A DNA stretch of 64,000 nucleotides. Source: Bacillus sp. AFS088145 (GTDB taxonomy: Bacteria; Bacillota; Bacilli; Bacillales; Bacillaceae_G). The position numbers were made by a program, and so were the translations under genes. This document shows, in pieces, positions 44,084 to 51,542 of the stretch (position 1 is the stretch's first letter; each line of letters begins with the position of its first letter). The stretch spans positions 1-64,000 of the forward strand of contig NZ_NUUX01000021.1 in NCBI RefSeq assembly GCF_002564465.1. Reading direction: 5' to 3'. The notes under the pieces are model-generated. The model did no database searches. It was not told the origin of the DNA and saw only the letters and a list, made by a program, of their open reading frames with translations.

Positions 44084-45265
44084 ATGGAAAAAAAATCAAT
44101 GAAAAAGAAAATTGCAGTTGGAATACTGGCTGCTGGAATCCTAACATCTTCTAGTTTGGCATTTGCATCTACTAATGCCGGAGAGTTATTTACAAATTAT
44201 GCCGCTCAATTATTAAATGATGCGAAGTCAACTGTTAGTAACACATTAGGTTCAAAAACTTCAGATATGATTGGGGCATTAAAGAATAAATTAAATGCAT
44301 ATGCTTCTGATACAGAAAATGGCGTTAATAATAAACAAGGCGAGTTACAACAAGCTGGTGTTAATAAAATTAACGGTCAATCAGATGAGCATATTAACGC
44401 AATCAACAATGCTTTACCTGGAATTAATCAAAATACTACTGACCAATTTTCGCAGCTAGTAGCACAATTAAATGCTCAAACTACTGCTGGAGTTGAAGGT
44501 GAAGTTAACGGATTAAAACCTGACTTTAGTTCACAAGTTACAAATAGGCAACAAAAAATTACTGCTGAGCAAGCTAAGGCGCTTAATGATTTAGAAGACG
44601 CAATAAATGCGGCTAAAGTAACTTTAGGCCAATTAATTGATCTGCAAAAACAAACAGCTGATCAACAAGTAAAAACTTACTTACAAGATCAAATTGATAA
44701 AGTAACACAAATTATCAATGATGCAACAAGCGATTTAGAATTCAAAAAATCAAAAGCATTAGCTACTAAGGCAACAAATATAAAAAATGATACACTTAAT
44801 GATTTAGATTCTTTAGCTAGTGGATTATATACTCCTCAAAATAGTTATCTAGCAGACTTTGAAAGTGCAAGTTCACCATTTACAATCGCTGGTGGTTGGG
44901 AAAGAATTAATTCAAAAGTAGATGGGAAAGCTGACTATTATTTAATCAGCAATAACGTTTCTAATAATAGTTCTTCTACTGCTGAGGTAACAATTAATGT
45001 ACCAGATAACGCATACAACGCATTCTTATCTTTTGATTATTTAGTTCTTTCGCAACTAAATAAAGATATCTTAACGATTTCATTAGATGGCAGTGTACTA
45101 GTTAGTGAATCAGGTACTGATAACCATTGGACAAATAAGAAGCTTACTATTCAACCAGGCAAACATGTGTTAAAACTTACGTATGCAAAAGATAAATCTG
45201 GCAGCTCTAGTAAAGATGCTGGTTATATCGATAACATTTCTTTAAAATATGATTTGCGTAAATAA
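44084..45265 (+). CDS. Secreted helical protein with STNAGEL motif and C-terminal beta domain (3)
   Basis: 393 residues. Signal peptide with AFA at about 26-28, mature start STNAGELFTNYAA. Residues 30-260 are helical and similar in plan to protein 1 (DEHINAINNAL against NEHIAAISKAM). Residues about 265-393 are a beta-rich domain (FESASSPFTIAGGWERI, GYIDNISLKYDLRK) like carbohydrate-binding or jelly-roll modules. It may link helical fibres to the polysaccharide. The ATG at 44084 lies 11 nt after GGAGG; the ATG at 44066 overlaps that site, and ATG 44099 is possible. Confidence 0.8.
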   Translation: MEKKSMKKKIAVGILAAGILTSSSLAFASTNAGELFTNYAAQLLNDAKSTVSNTLGSKTSDMIGALKNKLNAYASDTENGVNNKQGELQQAGVNKINGQSDEHINAINNALPGINQNTTDQFSQLVAQLNAQTTAGVEGEVNGLKPDFSSQVTNRQQKITAEQAKALNDLEDAINAAKVTLGQLIDLQKQTADQQVKTYLQDQIDKVTQIINDATSDLEFKKSKALATKATNIKNDTLNDLDSLASGLYTPQNSYLADFESASSPFTIAGGWERINSKVDGKADYYLISNNVSNNSSSTAEVTINVPDNAYNAFLSFDYLVLSQLNKDILTISLDGSVLVSESGTDNHWTNKKLTIQPGKHVLKLTYAKDKSGSSSKDAGYIDNISLKYDLRK

Positions 45266-45267
45266 AT

Positions 45268-45312
45268 GATAAGAAGGGCACTCTTCATTTGAAGAACGCC
45301 CTTCTTATTATC
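45268..45312. terminator. Bidirectional terminator
   Basis: ATAAGAAGGGC pairs with GCCCTTCTTAT across an 18-nt loop that contains a smaller CTTCATTTGAAG hairpin. It ends the secreted-protein operon and perhaps also sinR on the other strand. Confidence 0.8.
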
Positions 45313-45362
45313 GTGGGAAAAAAAATCTTCAAATTAAAATGGTTACATTTTAATTCGAAGGT

Positions 45363-45683
45363 TTATTTGCCTTGCTTATACTTATTAAACTCAATAAATT
45401 TTAATAATTCATCTTTTGGTATACCTGAATTAATTGCTTCTTGAAGGATATCCATCCATTCAGAATCAATAATTTTTGTTGGATCAATATCATCTTTCAG
45501 GAGGCTTTCTGCCGTTGTATTGAAGACGCCAGCAATTTTTTCAAGTACTTGAATTGAAGGATTGCTTTGTAGATTTCGTTCAATCGAACTTATGTAGGAT
45601 TTTGCGATACCAGCACGTTCTGCAAGCTCTGTAAGTGACATTCCATGTTGTAAACGTAGTTTTTTAATTCGTTCTCCAATCAT
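45363..45683 (-). CDS. sinR: Master biofilm repressor SinR
   Basis: 106 residues beginning MIGERIKKLRLQHGMSLTEL. Residues 1-65 are an XRE helix-turn-helix with IAKSYISSIERNLQSNPSIQ, nearly the same as B. subtilis SinR. Residues about 75-105 (DSEWMDILQEAINSGIPKDELLKF) form the dimerisation/SinI-binding part. SinR represses eps and matrix-protein operons by binding GTTCTYT-type sites; such sites occur before both operons here. A small sinI lies 62 bp upstream on the same strand, the same order as in B. subtilis. Confidence 0.9.
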   Translation of the reverse strand: MIGERIKKLRLQHGMSLTELAERAGIAKSYISSIERNLQSNPSIQVLEKIAGVFNTTAESLLKDDIDPTKIIDSEWMDILQEAINSGIPKDELLKFIEFNKYKQGK

Positions 45684-45745
45684 ATAAGCTACTCCATATC
45701 TTTTTGACTATTACAAAAAGTATATCATAGTAGGGAGTAGTTCTC

Positions 45746-45883
45746 CTAGTTTTGACATGAATCTTTAACGCAATTGTAAAGAAATAATCGCACTTCATCA
45801 GGACTTATGCCTACTTCAATGCATTCTAGTAGTAAGTCGATCCAGTTTAATTCTGCAGAATGTTTTTTCAATTCACTGTACAT
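45746..45883 (-). CDS. sinI: SinI-like antirepressor
   Basis: 45 residues beginning MYSELKKHSAELNWIDLL, with IEVGISPDEVRLFL next. B. subtilis SinI has the matching pattern LDQEWVELMVEAKE then ISPEEIRKYL. It binds SinR and releases its targets. GGAGG lies 8 nt before the ATG. The gene is easy to miss because of its length. It is directly upstream of sinR, and paired Spo0A-type boxes lie about 370 bp upstream, consistent with Spo0A control of sinI. The C-terminal tail (residues 37-45) with two Cys is unlike B. subtilis. Confidence 0.82.
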   Translation of the reverse strand: MYSELKKHSAELNWIDLLLECIEVGISPDEVRLFLYNCVKDSCQN

Positions 45884-46247
45884 GGATAATGCCTCCTAAA
45901 ATTAAGGTATAAGATACCTAGGTAACCCTGCTATCTTAGTTCGTTTAATAGTTAAAAAATACAGTGAACTAGTGCTTTTTCCCTATATTCACAACTAAGA
46001 TCAGTGGCTTTGCGTCCCAATCTCTCAATTGGTTTGCCTTTTTCTAGAGAGAGTTCTGGTAGATTTATTACAATTTTTAAAAAATTTATATAACAATTAT
46101 ATAATGAATCCAATACATAGTTTGTAGTAATTTGTAGTTTCAAAAAAAACAATAGTATTACTAATATTTCAATTATATTAAAAGCTTTAGATAAATCAAG
46201 GCGTTTTTTCATATTTGAAACAATTGGAAAAATTTCAACAGAAAACA
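45884..46247. other. sinI upstream region
   Basis: Contains AGGTAT-AAG-ATACCT (45905-45919), a perfect short inverted repeat just before the sinI ribosome binding site, and GTTCGTTTAATA (45939-45950), a half-match to the operator motif at 7606. A 98-codon frame on the minus strand (45952-46248) has no ribosome binding site and I do not call it a gene. Promoter elements are not clear, which is usual for Spo0A-activated promoters. Confidence 0.5.
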
Positions 46248-46275
46248 TTTCGACATTCGTAAAAAAAATGTCGAA
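46248..46275. promoter_or_regulatory. Paired inverted Spo0A-type boxes
   Basis: TTTCGACATT (46248-46257) and AATGTCGAAA (46266-46275) are perfect inverted copies, each containing the 0A core TGTCGAA. The 8-bp spacer is A-rich. They could act on sinI (downstream on minus) or on a plus-strand transcript towards 46400. Confidence 0.6.
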
Positions 46276-46308
46276 ACTACAAAAAAATACTGGTAGAATT
46301 TAGTAATT

Positions 46309-46323
46309 TTAGAATAATATTCT
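46309..46323. repeat. Short inverted repeat TAGAAT-N3-ATTCTA
   Basis: Perfect 6-bp arms with a 3-bp centre, 34 bp after the Spo0A-type boxes. A further TAGAAT lies upstream at about 46293. Possible protein-binding site; no regulator can be assigned. Confidence 0.35.
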
Positions 46324-46405
46324 AGACCAGGCCAAAATAGAAGAGAATGTTAAAAAACGTGTGAAGTTCTACTCGAAATGGCACAGTTTTGAAATTTGTA
46401 AAAGT

Positions 46406-46435
46406 AGGAGGAAAGTAATGGTTTATTTGGTTTGA
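46406..46435 (+). other. Strong ribosome binding site before a 5-codon ORF
   Basis: AGGAGG (46406-46411), 6 nt, then ATG GTT TAT TTG GTT TGA (MVYLV). A terminator follows 30 bp later. It may be a leader peptide, a remnant of a lost gene, or chance. Confidence 0.3.
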
Positions 46436-46461
46436 ATTGGAGTACAGATTGAAACTAATAA

Positions 46462-46500
46462 AAAAATACAGTAATCAATAAATAGATTACTGTATTTTTT
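46462..46500. terminator. Bidirectional terminator
   Basis: Perfect 15-bp stem AAAAATACAGTAATC / GATTACTGTATTTTT with an 8-nt loop and A/T tracts on both sides. It ends the sigma-factor gene (minus) and any transcript coming from 46280-46440 (plus). Confidence 0.85.
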
Positions 46501-46504
46501 AGTT

Positions 46505-47026
46505 TTATTTTGATTCTCTCAATCTTTTTAATGCATAACGATAACTAGAGCGTACACTAGATTCTTTCATATTTAAATTTTTAGCAATTTGTTGAAAGTC
46601 ATGATTGAAATAAAAACGTTCAATAAGAATTTGCTTCTGTAAGGGGGAAATTCCATCTAGAAAACTCATAAAATTAACAAGTGAAAATACCTCATCAAAA
46701 TAGATTAAATCTTCTATACCTTGCTCGGAGAATACGTTTCGTTCATCGTATTTAATTGCTTTGGATAGCTCGTTTAATAAATAGCCTCTTACAGTAATAT
46801 AAGCATAACTTGAAAAATCCCCTTTCTCGGTTTGATACTGCTGATAAGCCTTCCATAATGCTATTTGACCAATTTGATAATATTCATCAAAGTTTTTATA
46901 TATATGTAACTTCTTCATAGTTGCTTTTATCATTCGGGAATACTGGTTTATGCATTGCTCGAATGTACTTGGCTTCAATTTTCCTGAAACAACTTGATCA
47001 TCTACATGTTCTTCACTACATTTCAT
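46505..47026 (-). CDS. Small sigma-70 family factor
   Basis: 173 residues beginning MKCSEEHVDDQVVSG. Region 2 is visible in FDEYYQIGQIALWKAYQQY and SSYAYITVRGYLLNELSKAI, region 4 in ISPLQKQILIERFYF with DFQQIAKNLNMKESSVRSSY as helix-turn-helix. There is no region 1 or 3, as in ECF and competence-type (SigH/ComX-like) factors. No anti-sigma gene is adjacent. It is divergent from comK, so a link to competence or late growth is possible. The ATG at 47026 follows AAGAAAGG; the frame extends to 47122, but the extra part is hydrophobic and lacks a site. Confidence 0.8.
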   Translation of the reverse strand: MKCSEEHVDDQVVSGKLKPSTFEQCINQYSRMIKATMKKLHIYKNFDEYYQIGQIALWKAYQQYQTEKGDFSSYAYITVRGYLLNELSKAIKYDERNVFSEQGIEDLIYFDEVFSLVNFMSFLDGISPLQKQILIERFYFNHDFQQIAKNLNMKESSVRSSYRYALKRLRESK

Positions 47027-47032
47027 GCTTAC

Positions 47033-47049
47033 TGCCTTTCTTAAAGGCA
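47033..47049 (-). promoter_or_regulatory. Hairpin covering the ribosome binding site of the sigma gene
   Basis: On the minus strand TGCCTTT-AAG-AAAGGCA forms a 7-bp stem whose 3' arm holds the AAAGG motif, 7 nt before the ATG at 47026. Folding would hide the ribosome binding site. Confidence 0.45.
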
Positions 47050-47331
47050 TGCCCTTGTGTGTATTCCGCGGTGAAGTAACTATATAAAAAAATAAGATAT
47101 ATATCATATTTGGAAACATCAATTAAGAATAATAAAAATAGAGTGAAAGGTGAGTATTGAATTTAAAACTTTAAATTTGCCAGAAATAATTAAATGAAAC
47201 CTTATCTATTTATATTTTTAAAAGAAGTAAAGTTTACTAAAACACAGGTTAAACGGTCATAGAAGTTTCAAAAATACGGAAAGATAATTTTGATATAATC
47301 GATATGTAAAAAATCCTCAAAGGAGGCACAT
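47050..47331. other. Region between the sigma gene and comK
   Basis: About 280 bp with both promoters. A TATAAT (47294-47299) lies before comK but without a matching -35, as expected for an activator-dependent promoter. I cannot identify ComK boxes with certainty. Confidence 0.5.
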
Positions 47332-47865
47332 ATGTCAAAATTAGATTATGTTGTATCGTATGAAACAATGCTGATTGAAGCTGCGGATCATCCAGAGTAT
47401 TTAACCAAAATAACAGATAAAAACAAAGGAGTAATCTATTCAAAGCGGCCAATGAAAGCAATCTTGAAAGAATCCGCCCTCTACCATAATCAATCTATTA
47501 AAGGCCATCTCGAAGTCGTAAAAAGTAAATATCCAACTATGAAAAAGATTCCTCTTATGATTAATCCCACATTATCAATTATTATGATTCCTACATCTTC
47601 GCAAAATAACTTATCTTGCAAATGGCTAAATTTTATCCAAATAAATAAATATATAAAAGAAAAAAGAAAAACAAAAATACAGTTTAGGAATGGAGAAGAG
47701 AGGATATTCCCAATTTCTTATTACATTTTTGATAAACAAATTAGTAAAGCCACAAAGATTATTAGTATGTATTTAAGTCAGAAAGTAGAATATAAGCTAA
47801 AATCAGATGAAGAAAAGTTAATGATGATTAAGGAATTAATAGAAGGATATTCTTCTGATGGGTAG
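47332..47865 (+). CDS. comK: Competence transcription factor ComK
   Basis: 177 residues. IPLMINPTLSIIMIPTSS, CKWLNFIQINKYI, and FRNGEERIFPISYYIFDKQI match the conserved core of ComK (B. subtilis has PPIMVDPSNQIFLFPT and NGKTMELPISYNSFENQ). It is slightly shorter than the 192-residue B. subtilis protein. ComK activates DNA-uptake genes and its own promoter. AAAGGAGG lies 5 nt before the ATG. It is a single-gene unit with its own terminator. Function as a competence switch in this strain is inferred from the family. Confidence 0.9.
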   Translation: MSKLDYVVSYETMLIEAADHPEYLTKITDKNKGVIYSKRPMKAILKESALYHNQSIKGHLEVVKSKYPTMKKIPLMINPTLSIIMIPTSSQNNLSCKWLNFIQINKYIKEKRKTKIQFRNGEERIFPISYYIFDKQISKATKIISMYLSQKVEYKLKSDEEKLMMIKELIEGYSSDG

Positions 47866-47908
47866 GCTAGAGGCAAGGTGTTTTTAGGAAAGCAGGGGAA
47901 GGAAAGAC

Positions 47909-47954
47909 AAAAAGCAGGCCTTAAGATCTTAATTGATCATAAATCCTGCTTTTA
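47909..47954. terminator. Terminator after comK
   Basis: AAAAAGCAGG and CCTGCTTTT form the stem around a 26-nt loop with an inner TTAAGATC/GATCATAA hairpin. It may also serve the minus-strand SecA2 operon. Confidence 0.75.
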
Positions 47955-47984
47955 AACTTAGTGAATCTATTCTTTAATTATGCC

Positions 47985-48893
47985 TTAAATAACTTCTTGT
48001 TCAGGTATTCTGATTGTCCATTGTGAGAACGCATTTATTTCTACTAGTTCTTTAGGGAAGATAAATGTCCATGGTTTACTCGTATTTGCTTGGATTGTTA
48101 ATGGAGGTAGTGTGAATAAACCTTTCGCAATTATTTCGCCATTCTCATTTAACATTTCTAGTGGTAGTAATTCTAGACTAACGGCTTGTGTTGATCCATT
48201 TCGAACTAAAATGTTAACGCCTAAGTTTCCTTCTTCATTATAGCTTGCTCGCAAAGCATGTAAGCTCACTTCATTTATACGTAATTTAGGTAAAGAATTT
48301 ACAAGATTGCTTAATTCTGTAATTTGTTCTTCAGTAAGACGGCCTTCCCATGTTGGATCTATATCTAATCGGTGGATAGTTTTTGATAAATCAAATGCTA
48401 ACTCAAAACCTTTTTCGGGCAAGTCCTCTTTTAGTAAATACTCTCGTTCAAATACAAAGCGCCATGGGCGGCTACTGCAAGGAGGCATTTCGCCAAGCTC
48501 TTCCAATCTAAAGCCTTTTTTAGCTAATAGTTCTCCTTCTTCACTAATCAATAATAAAATAGCATCTTCTAAGCGAACTAATTTTTCTAAACTATTACGA
48601 ACGAATGCTGTAACAGTTACACTTCCGTCATCATTAGTTTCAAGTTCGATTGCAGATAATGATAATTGATTTGGTTTTAAAGGAGAAAGCTCGTTATTTA
48701 AAAATTGATAAACATAACGCTTTTCATCTTCAATATGCATTAATGGATGGAATGAAATTTTAGGAAAAATTTCAGCCACTTCATTTCCTTCAACTTGAAC
48801 TACTTGATCAGTAGATGTTTGTTGCAATAAATCACTCGATGAAACTGTTGAATCTTTACCCTTTTGTAATAAACGCTTAATCGACGATAACAT
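47985..48893 (-). CDS. Accessory Sec system S-layer assembly protein
   Basis: 302 residues. Two similar beta-rich repeats: residues about 65-165 (LSLSAIELETNDDGSVTVTA ... SSRPWRFVFEREYL) and 200-300 (LRINEVSLHALRASYNEEGN ... SKPWTFIFPKEL). This is the SLAP-type duplication of the protein that travels with Bacillus SecA2 and is needed for S-layer protein export in B. anthracis. No signal peptide or membrane helix, so it works on the cytoplasmic side with SecA2. It overlaps secA2 by 17 nt. No S-layer protein gene is in the window. Confidence 0.85.
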   Translation of the reverse strand: MLSSIKRLLQKGKDSTVSSSDLLQQTSTDQVVQVEGNEVAEIFPKISFHPLMHIEDEKRYVYQFLNNELSPLKPNQLSLSAIELETNDDGSVTVTAFVRNSLEKLVRLEDAILLLISEEGELLAKKGFRLEELGEMPPCSSRPWRFVFEREYLLKEDLPEKGFELAFDLSKTIHRLDIDPTWEGRLTEEQITELSNLVNSLPKLRINEVSLHALRASYNEEGNLGVNILVRNGSTQAVSLELLPLEMLNENGEIIAKGLFTLPPLTIQANTSKPWTFIFPKELVEINAFSQWTIRIPEQEVI

Positions 48894-51261
48894 TTTGTTT
48901 TTCTACCCCCTGTGGACAAGATAATTCTTGGAATGTTGAAGCAAGACTTGCTGATATTTCTTGTTGTATTGAGTTATAAGTATGTTCAAACAGAGTAAAT
49001 CCATCTAATTCATATAGTCGAATTGGATCTTCTTGTTGATACTGTCTTAAGTGTATCCCTTCAATCAATTGTTGTAAATGCTCTAAATGTTCAGTCCAAT
49101 ATAAATCTATAGTACTTAATACCGTGCTTTTTAAAATACTAATAAGTTTTACTTTTTTCTCTTCCTCTATACCGTTTAATACATCTTTATATACTGAAAA
49201 AGCTTCTTTTACGTTTTTCCAAATCTCTTGTTCAGTATTAAAATGTTCAATATCTATTCGAAGTGGTGGTATAAGTTGTTCAAGTGCTGTTTTTCCTTCA
49301 AGTAGATCCCAATCTTCAGGTGTACTATCTTTAGGATAGAATTGCATTAATAAGTGATTGACCGTTTCTTCAGCTTGACCAATAAACCAGCCTAAATCAG
49401 TTTCACTTTGTAAAAAGTTATTTCTTAATTTATAAATAATACGGCGATGTTCATTTGCAACACCATCTAATTTAAGCTGCCATTCACGAATTGAAGATTG
49501 ATTTCCTTCACAGAGCTTTTGTGTAGTTGAAACAAGGTCTTGAATCGTAGAATTTAGTACTTTACCAAATTGATCAGTCTGTAAATTTTTATATAATTTA
49601 TCTAGCTTTTCTGTATTATATTTTACAAATAATTCATCTTCTAATGACAGATAGAATTGAGATGAACCAGTGTCCCCTTGTCTCCCTGCACGCCCTTTTA
49701 ATTGTAAATCAATGCGCTCACTTTCATGACGTTCTGTTCCAATTACATGAAGACCTCCTAAATCTGATACACCTTCAGCTAATAAGATATCAGTCCCTCG
49801 ACCCGCCATATTGGTTGAAATGGTAATCATACCCATTTGACCAGCTATGGCAATCATCTTTGCCTCTTCTTCAACATTTTTTGCATTAAGGAGCTGAAAC
49901 TTTATCGATTTTTTTTCTAATAATTCTGCGAATACTTCAGATTGACGAATGGAGTTTGTTCCAATTAGAATTGGTTGTCCCTTTTCATGTCGTAATTTTA
50001 CATCAGCCAGTACTGCTCTGAGTTTTTCTTCTGTTTTTTCAAACACAATATCTTCGTGGTCAATCCGAATTACCGGTTTATTAGTAGGAATTCGAATAAC
50101 TTCCATGTTATAAACATGTAGGAGTTCTTTTTCTTCCGTTTTTGCAGTACCAGTCATGCCAGAAAGAATTGGGTACATACGGAAATAATTTTGTATTGTT
50201 ATAGATGCAACGGTATGATTTTCTTCAGTTGTTTTTAATCCTTCTTTTGCCTCGATTGCTTGATGGAGACCGTTACTTAATGAGCGACCTTCCATAATTC
50301 GGCCAGTAAATAAGTCAATTAGTCTAATCTCACCTTCGTGAATAATATAATCAACATCGCGTTGAAATATTAAATCGGCTCGCAATGCGTTATGAACAAA
50401 GTGGAAAAGCGTTGTATGTTCAAGGTCATATAAATTTTCTATCATAAAGGCTCTTTCAATCTTTGAAATGCCTTCTTCAGTTAAAGTAATTGCTTTAGTT
50501 TCTTGATCTAAAAAATAATCCCTACCTTTTATAAACGTACGAATAAAGCGTGCACAAAGCGTGTATAAGTGTGATTGTGCGGGTTTTTTTCCTGCAATAA
50601 TTAATGGTGTTTTTGCTTCATCTATTAATACTGAGTCAACTTCATCAATAATTGCATAATGATATGGGCGTTGAACTTGTTCAACTAAAGAATTAACCAT
50701 ATTATCGCGTAAATAATCAAAACCAAATTCGGTTCCGATTCCATAAGTAATATCTGCATTGTATGCAGATTTTTTAGCCTCCATAGGTAAATTTGGAATG
50801 TTCAAACCAACGGTAAGACCTAAAAATTCGTGAATTTGCCCAATTTGGTCCGCATCTCGTCGGGCCAAATATTCGTTTATGGTAATAATATGTACGCCTT
50901 TTCCCTCAAGCGCACGAGTATAGGCAGGTAATGAAGAAACCAATGTTTTTCCTTCCCCAGTTGGCATTTCAGCAATATTTCCATCTAGTAATGCAAGTCC
51001 GCCAATTAATTGAACATCATAAGGGCGCATCCCTAAAACACGTTTTGATGCTTCACGTACTAGAGCAAAAGCATCTATTATAATTTCATGAATTACAGCT
51101 TCGTTATTAGAAATTTTTTGCTTTAATAGATAAGTAAATTTACGCAAATCTTCATCTAGAAGACTTTCAAAGAATGGCTCCTTTGTATTTATCTCCTGAA
51201 CAATTTTTTCATACTCCTTTAATTTCCGATTGCCAATAATTTTTTGCAAAGTCTGGATCAA
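48877..51261 (-). CDS. secA2: Accessory Sec translocase ATPase SecA2 (Bacillus type)
   Basis: 794 residues. Walker A MPTGEGKTLVS, DEAD-type box IIDEVDSVLIDEAKTPLII, SGMTGTAKTEEKELL, STNMAGRGTDILLAEGV and KGRAGRQGDTGSSQFYLSLED show a complete motor. The C-terminal Cys-rich zinc domain of the housekeeping SecA is absent. SecA2 exports a subset of proteins, here most likely S-layer proteins given the partner gene. TTG at 51261 is chosen because AGGAGG lies 8 nt before it; upstream in-frame starts to 51333 lack a site. Confidence 0.93.
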   Translation of the reverse strand: MIQTLQKIIGNRKLKEYEKIVQEINTKEPFFESLLDEDLRKFTYLLKQKISNNEAVIHEIIIDAFALVREASKRVLGMRPYDVQLIGGLALLDGNIAEMPTGEGKTLVSSLPAYTRALEGKGVHIITINEYLARRDADQIGQIHEFLGLTVGLNIPNLPMEAKKSAYNADITYGIGTEFGFDYLRDNMVNSLVEQVQRPYHYAIIDEVDSVLIDEAKTPLIIAGKKPAQSHLYTLCARFIRTFIKGRDYFLDQETKAITLTEEGISKIERAFMIENLYDLEHTTLFHFVHNALRADLIFQRDVDYIIHEGEIRLIDLFTGRIMEGRSLSNGLHQAIEAKEGLKTTEENHTVASITIQNYFRMYPILSGMTGTAKTEEKELLHVYNMEVIRIPTNKPVIRIDHEDIVFEKTEEKLRAVLADVKLRHEKGQPILIGTNSIRQSEVFAELLEKKSIKFQLLNAKNVEEEAKMIAIAGQMGMITISTNMAGRGTDILLAEGVSDLGGLHVIGTERHESERIDLQLKGRAGRQGDTGSSQFYLSLEDELFVKYNTEKLDKLYKNLQTDQFGKVLNSTIQDLVSTTQKLCEGNQSSIREWQLKLDGVANEHRRIIYKLRNNFLQSETDLGWFIGQAEETVNHLLMQFYPKDSTPEDWDLLEGKTALEQLIPPLRIDIEHFNTEQEIWKNVKEAFSVYKDVLNGIEEEKKVKLISILKSTVLSTIDLYWTEHLEHLQQLIEGIHLRQYQQEDPIRLYELDGFTLFEHTYNSIQQEISASLASTFQELSCPQGVEKQNVIVD

Positions 51262-51542
51262 GGGTGTTCCCTCCTGAGCTGGTAATCTATCATGTCTCTT
51301 GTTTAAATGTATCATAAGTTTTAAGGGACTCAAGGTGTAAATAGTGGGAATTTATAGAAAAGATTGAAAAATATATTATTAATACTAAAGTAAAAATTAT
51401 TAGGAATCAAAATGTAGCGATTGATCTTTAAGTAAAAATAACTAGTTAATTTCAAAATGTGACAAATTGCTTACTTCCTATTATATATAATCTTAGTAGT
51501 TTCATATTAATAGTCTACTAAGATATGAGGGAGAGAGCTTAT

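Noticed and set aside
45952-46248. 98-codon minus-strand ORF upstream of sinI
   Set aside because: No ribosome binding site, its start sits in the Spo0A-type box pair, and its composition is that of translated AT-rich non-coding DNA.
47027-47122. 32-residue N-terminal extension of the sigma factor
   Set aside because: Hydrophobic residues atypical for a sigma factor and no ribosome binding site at 47122; a site precedes 47026.
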